Below, one piece after another: positions 12,630-23,965 of a stretch of 64,000 nucleotides of DNA. How positions within the stretch are numbered: position 1 is the stretch's first letter; each line of letters starts with the position of its first letter. The DNA is from Sambucus nigra (taxonomy: Eukaryota > Streptophyta > Magnoliopsida > Dipsacales > Adoxaceae). Location: the NCBI GenBank assembly GCA_949130495.1, contig OX422215.1, positions 73,423,244 to 73,487,243 on the forward strand, read 5' to 3'. The translations under genes and the position numbers were made by a program. Below the pieces are notes generated by a model. It was not told where the DNA came from and made no database searches. It saw nothing but the letters and a program-made list of their open reading frames with translations.

Positions 12630-12801
12630 CTGGAATGAGAGAAAAATTTCATCAGTATTCAATTAAATTTCAAACAATAGTTGAAGATCGTATATGCAGA
12701 AATAAGAATACAACAATCCTAACGATAGGGCTCTATATCAAAGAACGCTAAGCTGAAATAATAATAAACCATTCATATCCTAAAAGACTATAGAACTTGA
12801 T

Positions 12802-12813
12802 GCTCTAATACCA
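12802..12813 (-). promoter_or_regulatory. Gypsy A primer-binding site
   Basis: Reads TGGTATTAGAGC, the initiator tRNA-Met PBS (TGGTATCAGAGC) with one change, two bases inside the 5' LTR. Confidence 0.85.
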
Positions 12814-12815
12814 CC

Positions 12816-15812
12816 TGTAACACCCCCCCCCCCACACACACACACACAAAATTAATTATCGGGTGATCAATCCTATACCCAATTAAAACAGAATATACAG
12901 TTGGTTCATTCTTAACATCACTGTCGAAAAATATTTGTTATCACCTAATATCTAATTAAGCAGGTGTTAAAAACTATTCAAATTTTTAATATAAATAAAA
13001 TTTCCATTTTTAAATCATAAACCATTTAACACAATCCATTCACACAATGAATGACAACTTAGTAATATCAAAACTGAATTAAATGCAACTGGAATAAACT
13101 CTCCAGTTTAAATATCTCAATACAATAATCCCATCAAATTTAAATGTACCAAAACCAACTTAAGAAATTAATCTGTCTATGATAGGAAAGAAATAACTAG
13201 AATCATCTTGGGTGACATGCCCTAAATGAAAGATCAACTACATAGTATGAATCAATGAATATGAAAGCGTCTAAACAAAGTCCAAGCATCCATAGCATCC
13301 ATAGCTCGTCAAAAATATCAATCCTCTATAGTTGGTGTCCCTGCGGTTGGACACATGATATAGGAGATACAAGAGAGACGAGAATATGCAAGAAAATGGA
13401 TTAAAGCCCGATTGTAAAAATAGTTTATAAAACAACAAGTGAATAAATGCTATATTCAACCATTTTTATATACATGTTAGATTATCAGACTCTCTCTTGA
13501 GATCCTCACCTCTTATCTAGAATGCACACCTAACGTACCTTAAAATCTTACTAGTTACTATTCCCATGCTAACTAGTTCATATCAGTGCCAAGTAACTCT
13601 AGCCCATATATTTCCCACCTATTTCTCTCGCAATACAGGTAATTCATATATATCCAATTTATGTATAACATGGATAAGTCCCTTTTCAATTCAATATAAT
13701 TAAGTACTCTCCTACTTAATTCTTTTCGGATTTCATTATTTTTAATGTCTACTTAATTCACACAGTAGATAATATCACAAGTATATATACACATTCACTA
13801 TATTATATATATACTAAACTGCACCCCAAGGATCAGTTGCGGTGCATGCGTACTCTGTTATCATGTCCTAGTACATCTTGTCACTGTATAAAGGACCATA
13901 GGTACGGTATGTCCCAAAAACCATAATTAACAAATCACAAATAGTGGAGGCGAATATAGTCCAGAGTCTTTGGGATACGCACATACTTACGCACCCAAAA
14001 AACCGTTCAATACCACTGTTCTCACTAATGGCAATCCAACCTAAGTCCTATGTTCTGAGGCTAGAAGTCAAAGATCCCCCTTAAGGGTCATCAGGATATG
14101 ACTGTCCTCTACGCGTAAACCTCCCGTCGATAGAAACTAGGCTAGGTATGTCATACACATAAATTAAACAAGTAATAGGTATACACATCAACCTATAAAA
14201 AATTCGGTATGCACTCGACCAATATCATATTAGAATTTCTTCCTACCCCAAGTACCCATCGTATTTATCAATACCACTCATACTTGTTAATCACAATTAT
14301 CATCGTATATTTATTATGTAGAGTTCACTCACATAATCCCAAGTACCCGTATATATATCACCAATATTAACTCGTACTTGACCATGACGATTATTTATCT
14401 CTTAATCGTATTATTAGTATATAGATATCTCTCACATAATTTTATTCCTCAATTTCATATAATTTTCCAACATTAACCCAAGCCCCTCCCTCACTCCTTG
14501 TTAATATACCAAAATTATTCAGAACCTACTGTGGGCTAAAAGTACAATTCTCCAAACTATTCTGGGATAAAACAAAAATTCAGGAATCTCGTCAGAAACC
14601 CAAGAATCTCGTTCAAATGAGATGGCATCTCATTCGAACGACAGCATGTCTCGTTCGAACGAGAACAGCGTCATTCCAGTTCATCTTCTACCTCAATTTT
14701 CTACATTTTTCTTCAAGTTCTTACTCCCAAACCCATCTGGATTATATTCTACTCCTAACCCATATTTGTTAACAGTGTTCTAACATGTTTAAGGGTGATT
14801 TTCACATAAGATTAAAGTAAAATTCATGTGTTCATAAGGGCATTATCATCAAACCCATTAAATCCTTAAAATTCCAATTTATCTAAATCCTCCATTTTTA
14901 TACCTCTTAAAAATCCCGAATTTAGAATTATCATTTCATAACTAAATCATAAAATCTCCATATTCAACATGAGTAGAATTCATCTACATGCAATACCTAA
15001 CATCATTTTCTATCATCAACAAACAAATAAATCCCCTACATGTAAAACGTATCCATTTTCGTGCTCATAGTATCTACATGTATATCTATTTTCATGTTCA
15101 TAGTCTCTACATATATAAATATCCAAATACATGAATTTTCTCATCCATTAAACTTGATTTATCAATCATTTTAATCCCAAATTCATAAGTTCATCAATCC
15201 AAAAAGAAATCCTATTCTAACATGGATAATATGAGCACCAAAATAAAGCAAGAATTACCCTTGCCTTGTGTGTAGGTCTAAACCTTTGGTGAAAACAAGT
15301 GTTTGGCACTTCCTCTTATTTTTTTTGACGATTATCTGGTGGTTGTGCAAGGTGTAGATATGGTGGTTGTCCCCTTAGTTTTCCCTATATGACTCATCCT
15401 TTCCAGACAACTCTTCCACTCCTCGAGATAACCTTTCACTTTCTCTCTAAGGATTTTTACTCTCTCAAAAGACCTCACTCATCTTTAGATGAAATGAATC
15501 TTACTTATAATCTAAAACCACGTATATAATAAGTCTACAAGGTTAGCTAAAAGACAAAATATGTAGGTACTATTCATCTCCCAAGCAAAATTACTAAAAT
15601 GCCCCTTTGGGGTGTCTTTTCACCTCCCAATTGACCCGAGACCCAAACTAAATTCCCGGGTAGACTTGTGTGTCTATTTCGACCCTTCCGGACTCAACGG
15701 CGTACTCAAAATAATCATCTGAATGACTTAAAAATAAATCTCATTTTATTTCCCAACTTTAGTCCCGACACGACTCATAAGCGCGTACCGACTCAATTTT
15801 CATTATTGTCAT
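12816..15812 (-). repeat. Gypsy A 5' LTR, larger part
   Basis: It aligns with 5077-7887 of the left LTR. It starts on the + strand with TGTAACACC, followed by a C-run and CA repeat at 12823-12847 that the left copy lacks. It is cut at 15812 by Tat-1 and resumes at 27732 after the 5-base duplication GTCAT. With both parts the LTR is about 3.2 kb, longer than its partner through the C/CA run, a ~45-base stretch near 13650-13695 and an extra palindrome unit. Confidence 0.9.
14607..14664. repeat. TTCGAA palindrome array in Gypsy A 5' LTR
   Basis: Three units at 14607-14622, 14628-14641 and 14649-14664. The last is a perfect 16-base palindrome, TCTCGTTCGAACGAGA. Confidence 0.9.
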
Positions 15813-16232
15813 TGTTGTGACAATTAAGTTCAGCACAAATTATCAAGAAAAGACAATCACCAGAGAAAATAAAGAAAGTAAGGAATGGCAATCACACAAC
15901 ACAATATTCTACGTGGTTCAGCAAGAGTGCCTACGTCCACGGTGGTGCTCTCAATATTATTTCTCCATACTCCGGGGAGTGTTTCTCAAGAAAAAAATAA
16001 TACATACCCTTTGCCCCGGGCTAAGGGTTTGTTATATAAATATTCATTTTCAGGGAGTCGGGGTGTTGGACTCGCCCACGTCAATCCACAACTCCTAGAA
16101 TGTCTCCTTACGAGATTTTAGGAAAAGACTAGGTCATAACTAAATAAGGAGGGGCGTGAGGTCTCTAGATTTTGGGCCGTAATTTATTGGGCTACTTGTC
16201 TGGGCCCAAGGTGATAAATCGAGGTACCCACA
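15813..16232 (-). repeat. Tat-1 3' LTR
   Basis: 420 bases with TG...CA ends, paired with 27309-27726. To its right on the + strand lies ATTTCCCCTAAAG, which on the - strand reads as a short purine tract (CTTTAGGGGAAAT) in front of the LTR. Confidence 0.93.
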
Positions 16233-16653
16233 ATTTCCCCTAAAGTTGTTGGGCCACAATTTGGGCTCAATAATTTTAAATGATTTGTAACAATAGCTAT
16301 TTTGTAAATTGTGTAACACTTTTCAAGATCGAAGCGCCTCTTCTGAACTTATTTAGGCGGCAGCTTGCCTCGTTGCCTGTGCCCTATGATTAGAAACATT
16401 TAAAAATCCTCCGGAGAAGTCTTTTCTTGTTGTCGCTTCAAGTTTCTCCATATTTCTAAACTTCTCCAAGCTTTTGTCGTTGCTCTTTCATTCCCATATC
16501 TTCGTCTTCCAATATCAATCTTCTTCACCATCTTCGCTTGTGACTTTGCATCATCCCGAGCGAAGTTTTTACTTCATAAGTTCCTCTTGTCCTTTCTCTT
16601 TGCTTTTTCTGTTGAAATTCCTTCACATTTGTAATTAGGGTTTGTATCTTTTA

Positions 16654-18797
16654 ATGGCGAAAATAGGCAATAGATCAATATCTGAATTTAGGAAGTTCTA
16701 TAATATTCCAAATTGGGTAGACATCGAGCGTGCCCATATCCCCCGTAATGTTAGGGAGGTGGAGGACGCTCATTGGATTCACGTTCTCTTGTTATCCCAA
16801 GAGGGTATTACTTTTCCTCCATGCAATTTATTTTTGCACTTTTTTTATTATTTCAATATTGTCCCTGCACAATGCTCGCCCAATATCTGGAAGATTGTTA
16901 ATGGTGTACATAGAATAAATCAACTCTATGGCACCAATTTAGGGCCTGCTGAGATCTTCTTTTGTTATTCTTTCTCAACGAATAGGTTCTGGTCTTCTTT
17001 ACCTCAAATCTAGGAGTCCTAATAGGGTATTGGTAGTAAATCTACCTAATTCCCACAAGGATTACTGGCATGAGGGTTTTTTGCTAGAAATTGGCAGTTT
17101 CCTCCCCATACTGAGCGGTCGAGGTCTGGCAGGTTTGAGGTCCCATTCTATGGGGAGGAGTGCATAGGTAGGCTTAGTTTTTTCTCTGATTATCGATCCT
17201 TTATTTATGTAAGATTTCTCTAATATTTTTCTTTATTTATTTTCTTTTCAGCGAGGACAAAGAACTTAGAACCTGCTCTCAGCGAGGTTCGAGCTGTTGA
17301 GTTAGTCAAAGCCTGGAACATCAGGGAGCTCTTGGCTGACGGTGAACACCCTTGATCAACGTCTTTTATCTTGTAATACAAGAACGTTGGGTCCATCTTT
17401 ATTTCTCTACCTATAGATAGCATCCCTGAGCTAGACATTACTGAAGAGGTTGTTACCGATCCCATCCAATTGGTCGAGGAAGAAAGCAGCTCTGGTGGGG
17501 AGAGCGGGGGTGCTGACAGGGGAGGTAATGAGGGTGGTTCCAGTGAAGAGAGATCCAGTGAATAATCTTCTAGTTCAAAAGGGGTTTTCGAAGCTCAGGA
17601 GTCTTCGAGTGAATCTAGTAGTTCCAGCGAGGAAGACATGGCTCCTCCAAGGAAGAATATGATTCGCGATGATGATGATGATGATGTGCTCCTTTCCCGA
17701 CGGTCAAAAAAGAAGAAATCTGGCAGTGGAGAGATTACAACTGGTTCTTAGTCTGCTGCTCATGAGCAGGAGAAGAAGAAGAGGGAGTAATAGCAGTTGA
17801 GAGAGGGGAATAGAAAGGAAGAAAAGAGTGGAGGAGAGAAAAATAGCTGAGAAGGAGAGGAAAGAGACGGAAGAGGAGAGAAAGAGAGAGGAGGTGAGGA
17901 CCAAGGTGGGGCAAGCTCTGGTACCTGTGTCCGCCTTACCAGAGGGGGCCTCTGTTACCCTCTTTCCCTAGTTGGCTCCTGTGTTGCTCGAAAGAGCAAT
18001 TTTGCCTGTTGATCGTCAAAAGGCAATGGGGACGGACTAGTTAGCTCTACAAGCAGTCAGAGGCTAGCCTTGGTAAGTCCTCTTTCTCTTTTCTATGCTT
18101 GAAATACTCTGTTTAATGTTTCTTTTTCTAATATTCTTCTTCTTTGTAGTTTGTGACCGACTTCTTCGTCCTCTACCGCAGTCACGACGAGCTGGTAAAG
18201 AGGAATGTTGATCTTGAGAAGAAGAAGACTGAGATAGAGGCCAGCTTGAAGGATATCGATGATGTCCAAAAGTCATCTGATCTCGCTCTATTCGAAGCCA
18301 ACCACACAAAGGAGGCAACGAGAAAGGATCTTGGGGAGTTGAGGCAGTCCTATGACCTTATCTACTCGAGCAATTTGGTTGTAGTGGAGGAGAATAAAGT
18401 GCTGGCGAAGAAGGTAAAGAAGGTGCAATCTGAGGCAGCCACCCTGAAGGAAAGATCGTATAATACCGGATGGGCTGCTGCGTACGAGGATGCCGATGTT
18501 CAGATAGGCTACATAAGCCAACTGAACTTTAAGAAGGGCTAGAATAAGGCTCTTTTGGCTGCTGGAGTGGATATCTATTCTCCATTCTTTGACGAGCATG
18601 ATCCAGGCACAAAGCCTGTTATGGATGAGGCACCTGCCCTGGCCATTGACGGTGGTGTTCCTGCTTCTCAAACCGTTCCTGCTGATGCTCCTTTTATTCA
18701 GGGAACAGCAGTTGCTCCACCTGAAGGAGGTGTCCCTGCTACTGCAGACAAGGGAAAACAATCGATGACCTCGGAGCAAACTCAGGTCTCCAGCTAG
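16654..18797 (+). pseudogene. Antisense spliced gene inside Tat-1 (plant gypsy-associated family)
   Basis: It runs opposite to the element. A CT-rich leader (16390-16640) precedes the ATG at 16654. Exon 1 encodes MAKIGNRSISEFRKFYNIP..., then a helical block with FFYYFNIVPAQCSPNIWKIV and WQFPPHTERSRSGRFEVPF. This resembles the plant family annotated as 'putative gypsy type transposon' proteins. A GT-AG intron at 17168-17251 fits. The next exon begins ARTKNLEPALSEVRAVELVKAWN and leads into a Ser/Glu/Asp-rich, then Lys/Glu-rich stretch. A second GT-AG intron (18073-18149) precedes a coiled coil (HDELVKRNVDLEKKKTEIEASLK...), a GWAAAYEDADVQIGYI motif and a Pro/Ala-rich tail ending at 18797. Several stops and frame slips make it a pseudogene. 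Its function is unknown. Confidence 0.65.
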
Positions 18798-20506
18798 CCT
18801 GTTTTGAGGAACATCTTTGTATTTTTGCTTTGTTTATACTGTCTTTCTGATTATTGATGTACTTGGAATGTTCCATTTTAATGAAATGAAAATACTTTCC
18901 TTTCTACATACTAAATCTTCTTCTCTTTAATGCTTTATGTGGCTTATAGTTGATTGATGTGGATGAGTATATACCTGCTACCTCTCAACTGGGAAGAATC
19001 CTCAGCCCTAATGTGAGCATTTAATTTCTCCAAGCCTTTGTAAGGATTTGCAAGTCCCTTAGGTCGAGGAACAAGAGCTTTAAAGATCAGTCCAAGCTCG
19101 TCGCCAAATTAAAGGATAAACTTCAGGAGATGAAAGAGGTTGGTGCTTCTGTTCAAGAAGAAGTGAACCTTCTGAGCGCTAAACTTCTAGATGCCTCCGA
19201 GATCAATTAAGTCGGATAAGTTATTCAACAAGAGAATGAAACTCTGAGGAGGGAGGTGTCGCGACTCAGGGAGCATTCGTTGAGCATTGCACCTCAAGTT
19301 TTGTGAGGTTTCTCCTCATCCGCTGGTCCGCGAGCTGGTACAGCACCGAGCGCCACCCCTTAAGTCTTATGGGGTTCCATTTCATCGGTCGGTCCATGAG
19401 TTGGTACATATGTGGGGGTCCAGCTAGGGAGATAGAAGAGCTTTGAGAAGATGTTCGTCGAGCATACTTGATAGCTGTCGAGCTCTAAAGAGATGTCACG
19501 TGGCTAAGGCATCTGTTCAAAAAAGGTCCTTGGCGAGTGTGGGTTGATGATTATGATCAAGGTTGGGCAGATGCTACAATGAGGTTGGCAGAGTTTGAAA
19601 AGCTATGCTTTATCAGGGGATGGTTGAATTCTCTCAGGGAGCTAAAAGTCCCCTGGAACTCAGTCCTCTGGTATCGTCATGAGATCTCCCCTTCGACTTT
19701 GATGCCTCAACCTTTTCGCATGGATGACATGTGGATACTCATTAGATGATATTCCTAGGCAGCTACTGGAGTCGGATGCAAATGAAGTAGAGTTGGAGTT
19801 ATCTCCCCATCCAGATGATGGCTAAAGAGTACAAGTAGCTAATTACCTTGCTCGGAGAACTAATCCCCAATAGGGTTTACCTAATCCCCAAGGCTCAGTT
19901 GCGGTGAAGTAATAAAATATTTATGTTTTGGGCGATTCGCTGACTAAACATGCGTTGTATATTTTTTACTTCATTAATTATTATTTGATTATCTTGGGCT
20001 CTTCATAGCCGACTAGATTTGATGTGGGTAGAGTTATTTTATTGCGTGAGTATCCTCCCAGTCCAGTATGCTTATGAGATACCATTCTGCCCTACTTTAC
20101 CTTTTAGGTCATGTCGTTACACTCCCTTAGGCCTAAGTATGGCAATGGCGAGGATACACCTAGTGTTGGATGTTATATCCGATTGGGTTTTCTAAGCCAA
20201 ACATCGTTTGGCGATCGATTTAATTTGGCCGAGCTACCTAAGGGTCCCCTGTAGGGTTTCATATATTGCCAGGGGCAATGCTAAGAGGTTGTTCGTGTTT
20301 CATAATGAAAACCTAAGGAGGGAGGCTCCCTGCTTTTATATGTTGAGTAATGTGTTGTCGTTTAGAAAAGATGTGCAAGTTATAAAGTTCATAATACACA
20401 ATTAACACTTTATGGAATGCTACTACCAAATAATATTTTATTAATAAAATAAAATAAAAATGAGTTGCCAATCCCAGTAATGTGATAAAAGATCAATGAA
20501 GAGAAA
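18798..20506. other. Tat-1 non-coding 3' region
   Basis: Apart from the antisense module at 19016-19826, this stretch between the antisense gene and the pol stop holds no frame I can support. 19330-19440 and 19830-20500 show no protein homology by eye. Confidence 0.4.
19016..19826 (+). pseudogene. Second antisense coiled-coil module in Tat-1
   Basis: It encodes a coiled coil (KSFKDQSKLVAKLKDKLQEM...EEVNLLSAKLLDAS...QQENETLRREVSRLREHS) at 19060-19290. Further on are DYDQGWADATMRLAEFEKLC (19545-19610) and, after a frame slip, an acidic end DDIPRQLLESDANEVELELS at about 19745-19825. The layout (coiled coil, GWA-x-A motif, C-terminus) parallels the gene just upstream, so it may be a second gene of the same kind or the true 3' exons of one gene. 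It holds stops and is not intact. Confidence 0.45.
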
Positions 20507-21889
20507 CTAGAAAAAGAATTTCTTCAGGTTGTCCGCATTTTAAGCTCGAGGTATCTCTCTGCCCTCCACCGTTTCTAAGTGATAGGCTCCTTATAGGTCG
20601 TCTCTTGTCACCTTGAATGGTACCTTCCAGTTTGGACCCAGCTTGCCATCAGATGGTTTTATTGCGCTGCCAAGAACTTTCCTTAGGACGTAGTCCCCAA
20701 CCTGGAATGTTCTTGTATTAACCTTCTTGTTATAGTGCTTTACTAGCTGTTGCTGATAGCTCACTAGCTTCACTAGAGCTAATTCTCTGCGTTCGTCAGC
20801 TAGGTCAAGTCTAACGAGTAATGTGGCATCACTCTGGCCTTGGTCAACCAAGGTGGACCTCATAGTTGGGAGGCCAGCTTCTAAAGGGATGATTTCCTTC
20901 ATTCCATATGTTAATGAGAATGGAATTTCTCCAGTTGCCCGTCGTGGGGTAGTGCGGTAAGCCCATAAAATATGGGGTAGCTCGCTCGCCCATGCCCCTT
21001 TGGCTCACTCTAATGCTTCTTAAGTCCATCGATCATAGTTTTGTTGGAAGCTACAGCTTGGCCGTTGCTCTGAGGGTATGCTATCGAGCTGAAATAGTGC
21101 TTGATTCCGTGGTCGTTGCAGAAACTCTCGAAGAGGTCGCTCTCGAACCGCGTTCCGTTGTTAGTGATGATAGTTTTGGGAATTCCAAAGAGAGTAATTA
21201 TGTTATTCTATACAAATCTCATCATATCCGTGTCTCTGATGTTTTCCAGCGGCTCTACGTCAATCCATTTGGTAAAGTAGTCTGTCTCGACCAACAAATA
21301 CTTGCGATTGCCGGCAGTGATCGGAAGAGGGCCCTCGATGTCCATTCCCCATTGGGTGAAAGGCCAAGGGCTGGTAAGTAATCTTAGGTCTCTGGCAGGT
21401 TGGTGGACCATAGGAGCATGTAGTTGATATTTTTTGCACTTTCGAGAATATATCCCAGAGTCTTTCTGCATGTAAGGCCACCAGTAACCTTTCTTCATTG
21501 CTCGAAAGGCTAGCGACCTGCCCCCAATATGGCTCCCACAAATTCCTTCATGAAGCTCTTGCAGGATTTGCTTGACGCCCTTCGGGTGAACACATTGGAG
21601 GTAAGGGCCGGTAAAATATTTTTTATACAGTTTTCCCTCAGGACATAAGTGAAAGCGGGCAGCTTTTACTCTTATCTGATGAGAGGCTTTCTCATCATTT
21701 GGTAGTGCACCATCCTTCAAATATTCCCTTAGGGGGTCCATCCAACTAGGTGTTGATTCAATCTGAAGAATATGGCCCATGTTCGGTATCTCGTCGCTCT
21801 GGTTGATGCTCAACTGAGTGAGGAAGTCGATATGGATTGTTCACTTTAAGTCAGAGTTTATTGCTAAACTCAAGGCTGCTAGGGCGTCA
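20507..21889 (-). pseudogene. Tat-1 integrase
   Basis: It begins after the solo LTR with HADALAALSLA. It continues to WMDPLREYLKDGALP..., the zinc-binding HEGICGSHIGGRSLAFRAMKKGYWWP with later Cys residues, and the start of the catalytic core (WGMDIEGPLP). A C-terminal block follows: HYNKKVNTRTFQVGDYVLRKVLG, GPNWKVPFKV and a tail ending NADNLKKFFF at the stop 20509-20507. Frames break near 21208 and 20900. In YSRKCKKYQLHAPMV the second Cys of the C-x2-C pair is Tyr; Tat-2 keeps CLKC. Confidence 0.87.
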
Positions 21890-21892
21890 GCA

Positions 21893-23152
21893 TGATAATT
21901 TTAATAATATTATTATTATATCAATTGGGATATTGATATTATATTTATTTTTATTTGAAATGAATTGAATATTTAAATTCAAATTTAATTGACTTTGGAC
22001 ATTTTGTAATGGTTTAAATATGCAAAGTTGATAATTTTGAATTAAAGGGCAATATAGTAATATGTGTTTGCTTAGGCTCTAAGCTATGGTTTGATAGAGA
22101 GACTATATAAGAAATATTATGGGTGATTATAAGGAAAGGGAGATGAAAAAGAGATGCCAAAAACGAAATCCAAAGAGGCAAAACGAGTGGAATGAGAAGA
22201 GCCAATTTGGAATGTTTAGATCTTCTTTTTTAGTGCATTCGAATGAGATTTGAGAAAAACTCAAAACACATAGCTGACTCAATTTTTCATATAGAATCCA
22301 AATCCGAAGTCGGATCAGTGATTTGAATAATATTTGGATCTTATTTTTCTGGGGTTTTAAAATAGGCCTATATGAGGTTATCTCGTGTTGGGGTTAGAAC
22401 ATGATTTGATTATTTTTGCGAGAGGAACCTGATGGTGCAATCAGATTTTGAGGATCAATTTATGTGGTGATTCATGTGATGATTTTAAGGTATGGGGTTT
22501 TACACAATATGCTCATTTAAATCTCTCGAGAGTTTATTCCGTTAATTTCATGTTTAATTGAACTCATATTTGAATTGTTAAATTCTTTGAAATCTGGAGA
22601 AATAATTGTTGAATTATTTTGATTCATGTGGCATCATTATATTATTGTTGAGAACGTTGTCATGAGATTTTAATATGGTACGAATGTTGGGCACCCGCCA
22701 AAATTCCTTCTTCCCGGGCTATGGTTTGATAAAGCATATGCGAATGGGGTGAGGCCTGGTGACCCATTGATGTGTTGAATGCTTTGAGATTTGCATTTGA
22801 TTTGAATATCCATACTCGTGTTGTTACATTTTATTCACCGCTAATATATTTGTTGAGCATCTTTCCTGTCATATTGTGTACTTCCCCATATTTTCTTTTA
22901 GTTGGCAGGTTAGCGTGGATTTGAGTGCTATGGACCAATTGGGATGAGTTTAGCATGGATTATTTTGAGAAGAATATTTTTGGAAGATTTGTATTATTTT
23001 ATTGTGTTGTATAGAGCATTGGTGATTTATATTATTTCGAGAGACTTTGTTGTATTGAATTTGAAGAATTGAGATTAGTAGTTTCGTTTATATTGTGGGA
23101 TTTTTTTAGATGTTTTATACCTTGTTATTTAAGGATTTAATTAGATTTATCA
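21893..23152 (+). repeat. Solo LTR inside Tat-1 pol
   Basis: The 1260-base block starts TGATAA and ends TTATCA, an inverted terminal pair. It carries a TATA (TATATAA at 22104-22110) followed by a purine-rich leader (22130-22200), so it reads as a + strand LTR. It splits Tat-1 pol between ...LIEWSATF and HADALAALS. The flanking 5-mers (CAGCA and AAAGT) do not match, and Tat-2 has about 14 extra codons at this point, so about 40 bases of Tat-1 were lost. No internal region or partner LTR is present. Its family was not identified. Confidence 0.65.
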
Positions 23153-23529
23153 AAAGTGGCGCTCCATTCGATTAAGGTGAGGTAGGTTGACATTCTCTCA
23201 TCCCTCGCATTGAAGCCTCCACTTATCTGATTGGAGACCAATCGTGCGTCGCCGAACACCTGTAGTTGTTTTGCACCCAATGCCTGTCCCTTTTGCAGGC
23301 TTATTATTAATGCTTTATATTTTGCTTCGTTGTTGGAGGCTTCAAATCCAAGTCTGATTCCTTGCTCAAGGATTTTATCTTCTGGGGTAACGAGCACAAT
23401 GCCTACTCCTACCCCTTTAGAGTCGGAGGCTCCATCAACAGACAGTCGCCAAATACCTTCTGTCAAGTAATCTTCCCTCTTACCCATGGTTTCCAGTTGG
23501 TCACAAGGTTGTTCGTCTGTAAACTCCAC
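23153..23529 (-). pseudogene. Tat-1 second (archaeal-type) RNase H
   Basis: It carries WRLSVDGASDSKGVGVGIVL with the first catalytic Asp, NNEAKYKALI with the Glu, and LQVFGDARLVSNQI with the second Asp. This extra RNase H after the normal one is a hallmark of the Tat lineage. It is cut at its C-terminal edge by the solo LTR. Confidence 0.88.
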
Positions 23530-23965
23530 GATGAAGTCGGCGAGGACTGCCCCTTGATTTCATTCCTTAGTTGGAACTAGATGTCAAATCGTTCGAGCTC
23601 GACCGATCACTTCGATAGTCTGTCTGATAAATCCGTTTTCTATAGGACTGCTTTAAGGGGGTATAACGTAAGGACGATGATAGAGTGTGCTTTGAAGTAG
23701 TGCTTCAGTTTCCTCGAGGCTACCACTAGTGTAAATGTGAGCTTCTCTAGTGGAAGGTATTGCTTCTCGGTATCTAAGAGGGTCTTGCTCATGTAGTAGA
23801 CCGGGTGCTGGATTCAAGTTCTTTTGCATACTAGTGCAGAACTGATAGTGTGGCTGGAAACAGCAAGGTATAGGTACAGGGAATTATTTTCTTGAGGTAT
23901 CACGAGCAAGGGTGGTGTTCTGAGATAAGATTTCAGCTCTTCTAATGCTTCGAGCAATCTTGATT
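23530..23965 (-). pseudogene. Tat-1 degenerate first RNase H
   Basis: The start LYLAVSSHTISSAL has no catalytic Asp where gypsy RNases H carry one. HPVYYMSKTLLDTE and LEKLTFTLVVASRKLKHYFKAH follow. Tat-2 has the same loss (LYLSVSSHTISSAL), so it is a feature of the family and not recent decay. Stops are added in this copy. Confidence 0.82.

Noticed and set aside
12823..12847. C/CA repeat as a structured signal
   Set aside because: Only in one of the two Gypsy A LTRs, so a slippage product at the LTR edge.
22237..22246. CATTCGAATG palindrome in the solo LTR within Tat-1
   Set aside because: A single unit at a different LTR position from the arrays in Gypsy A, B and C; too short to count.
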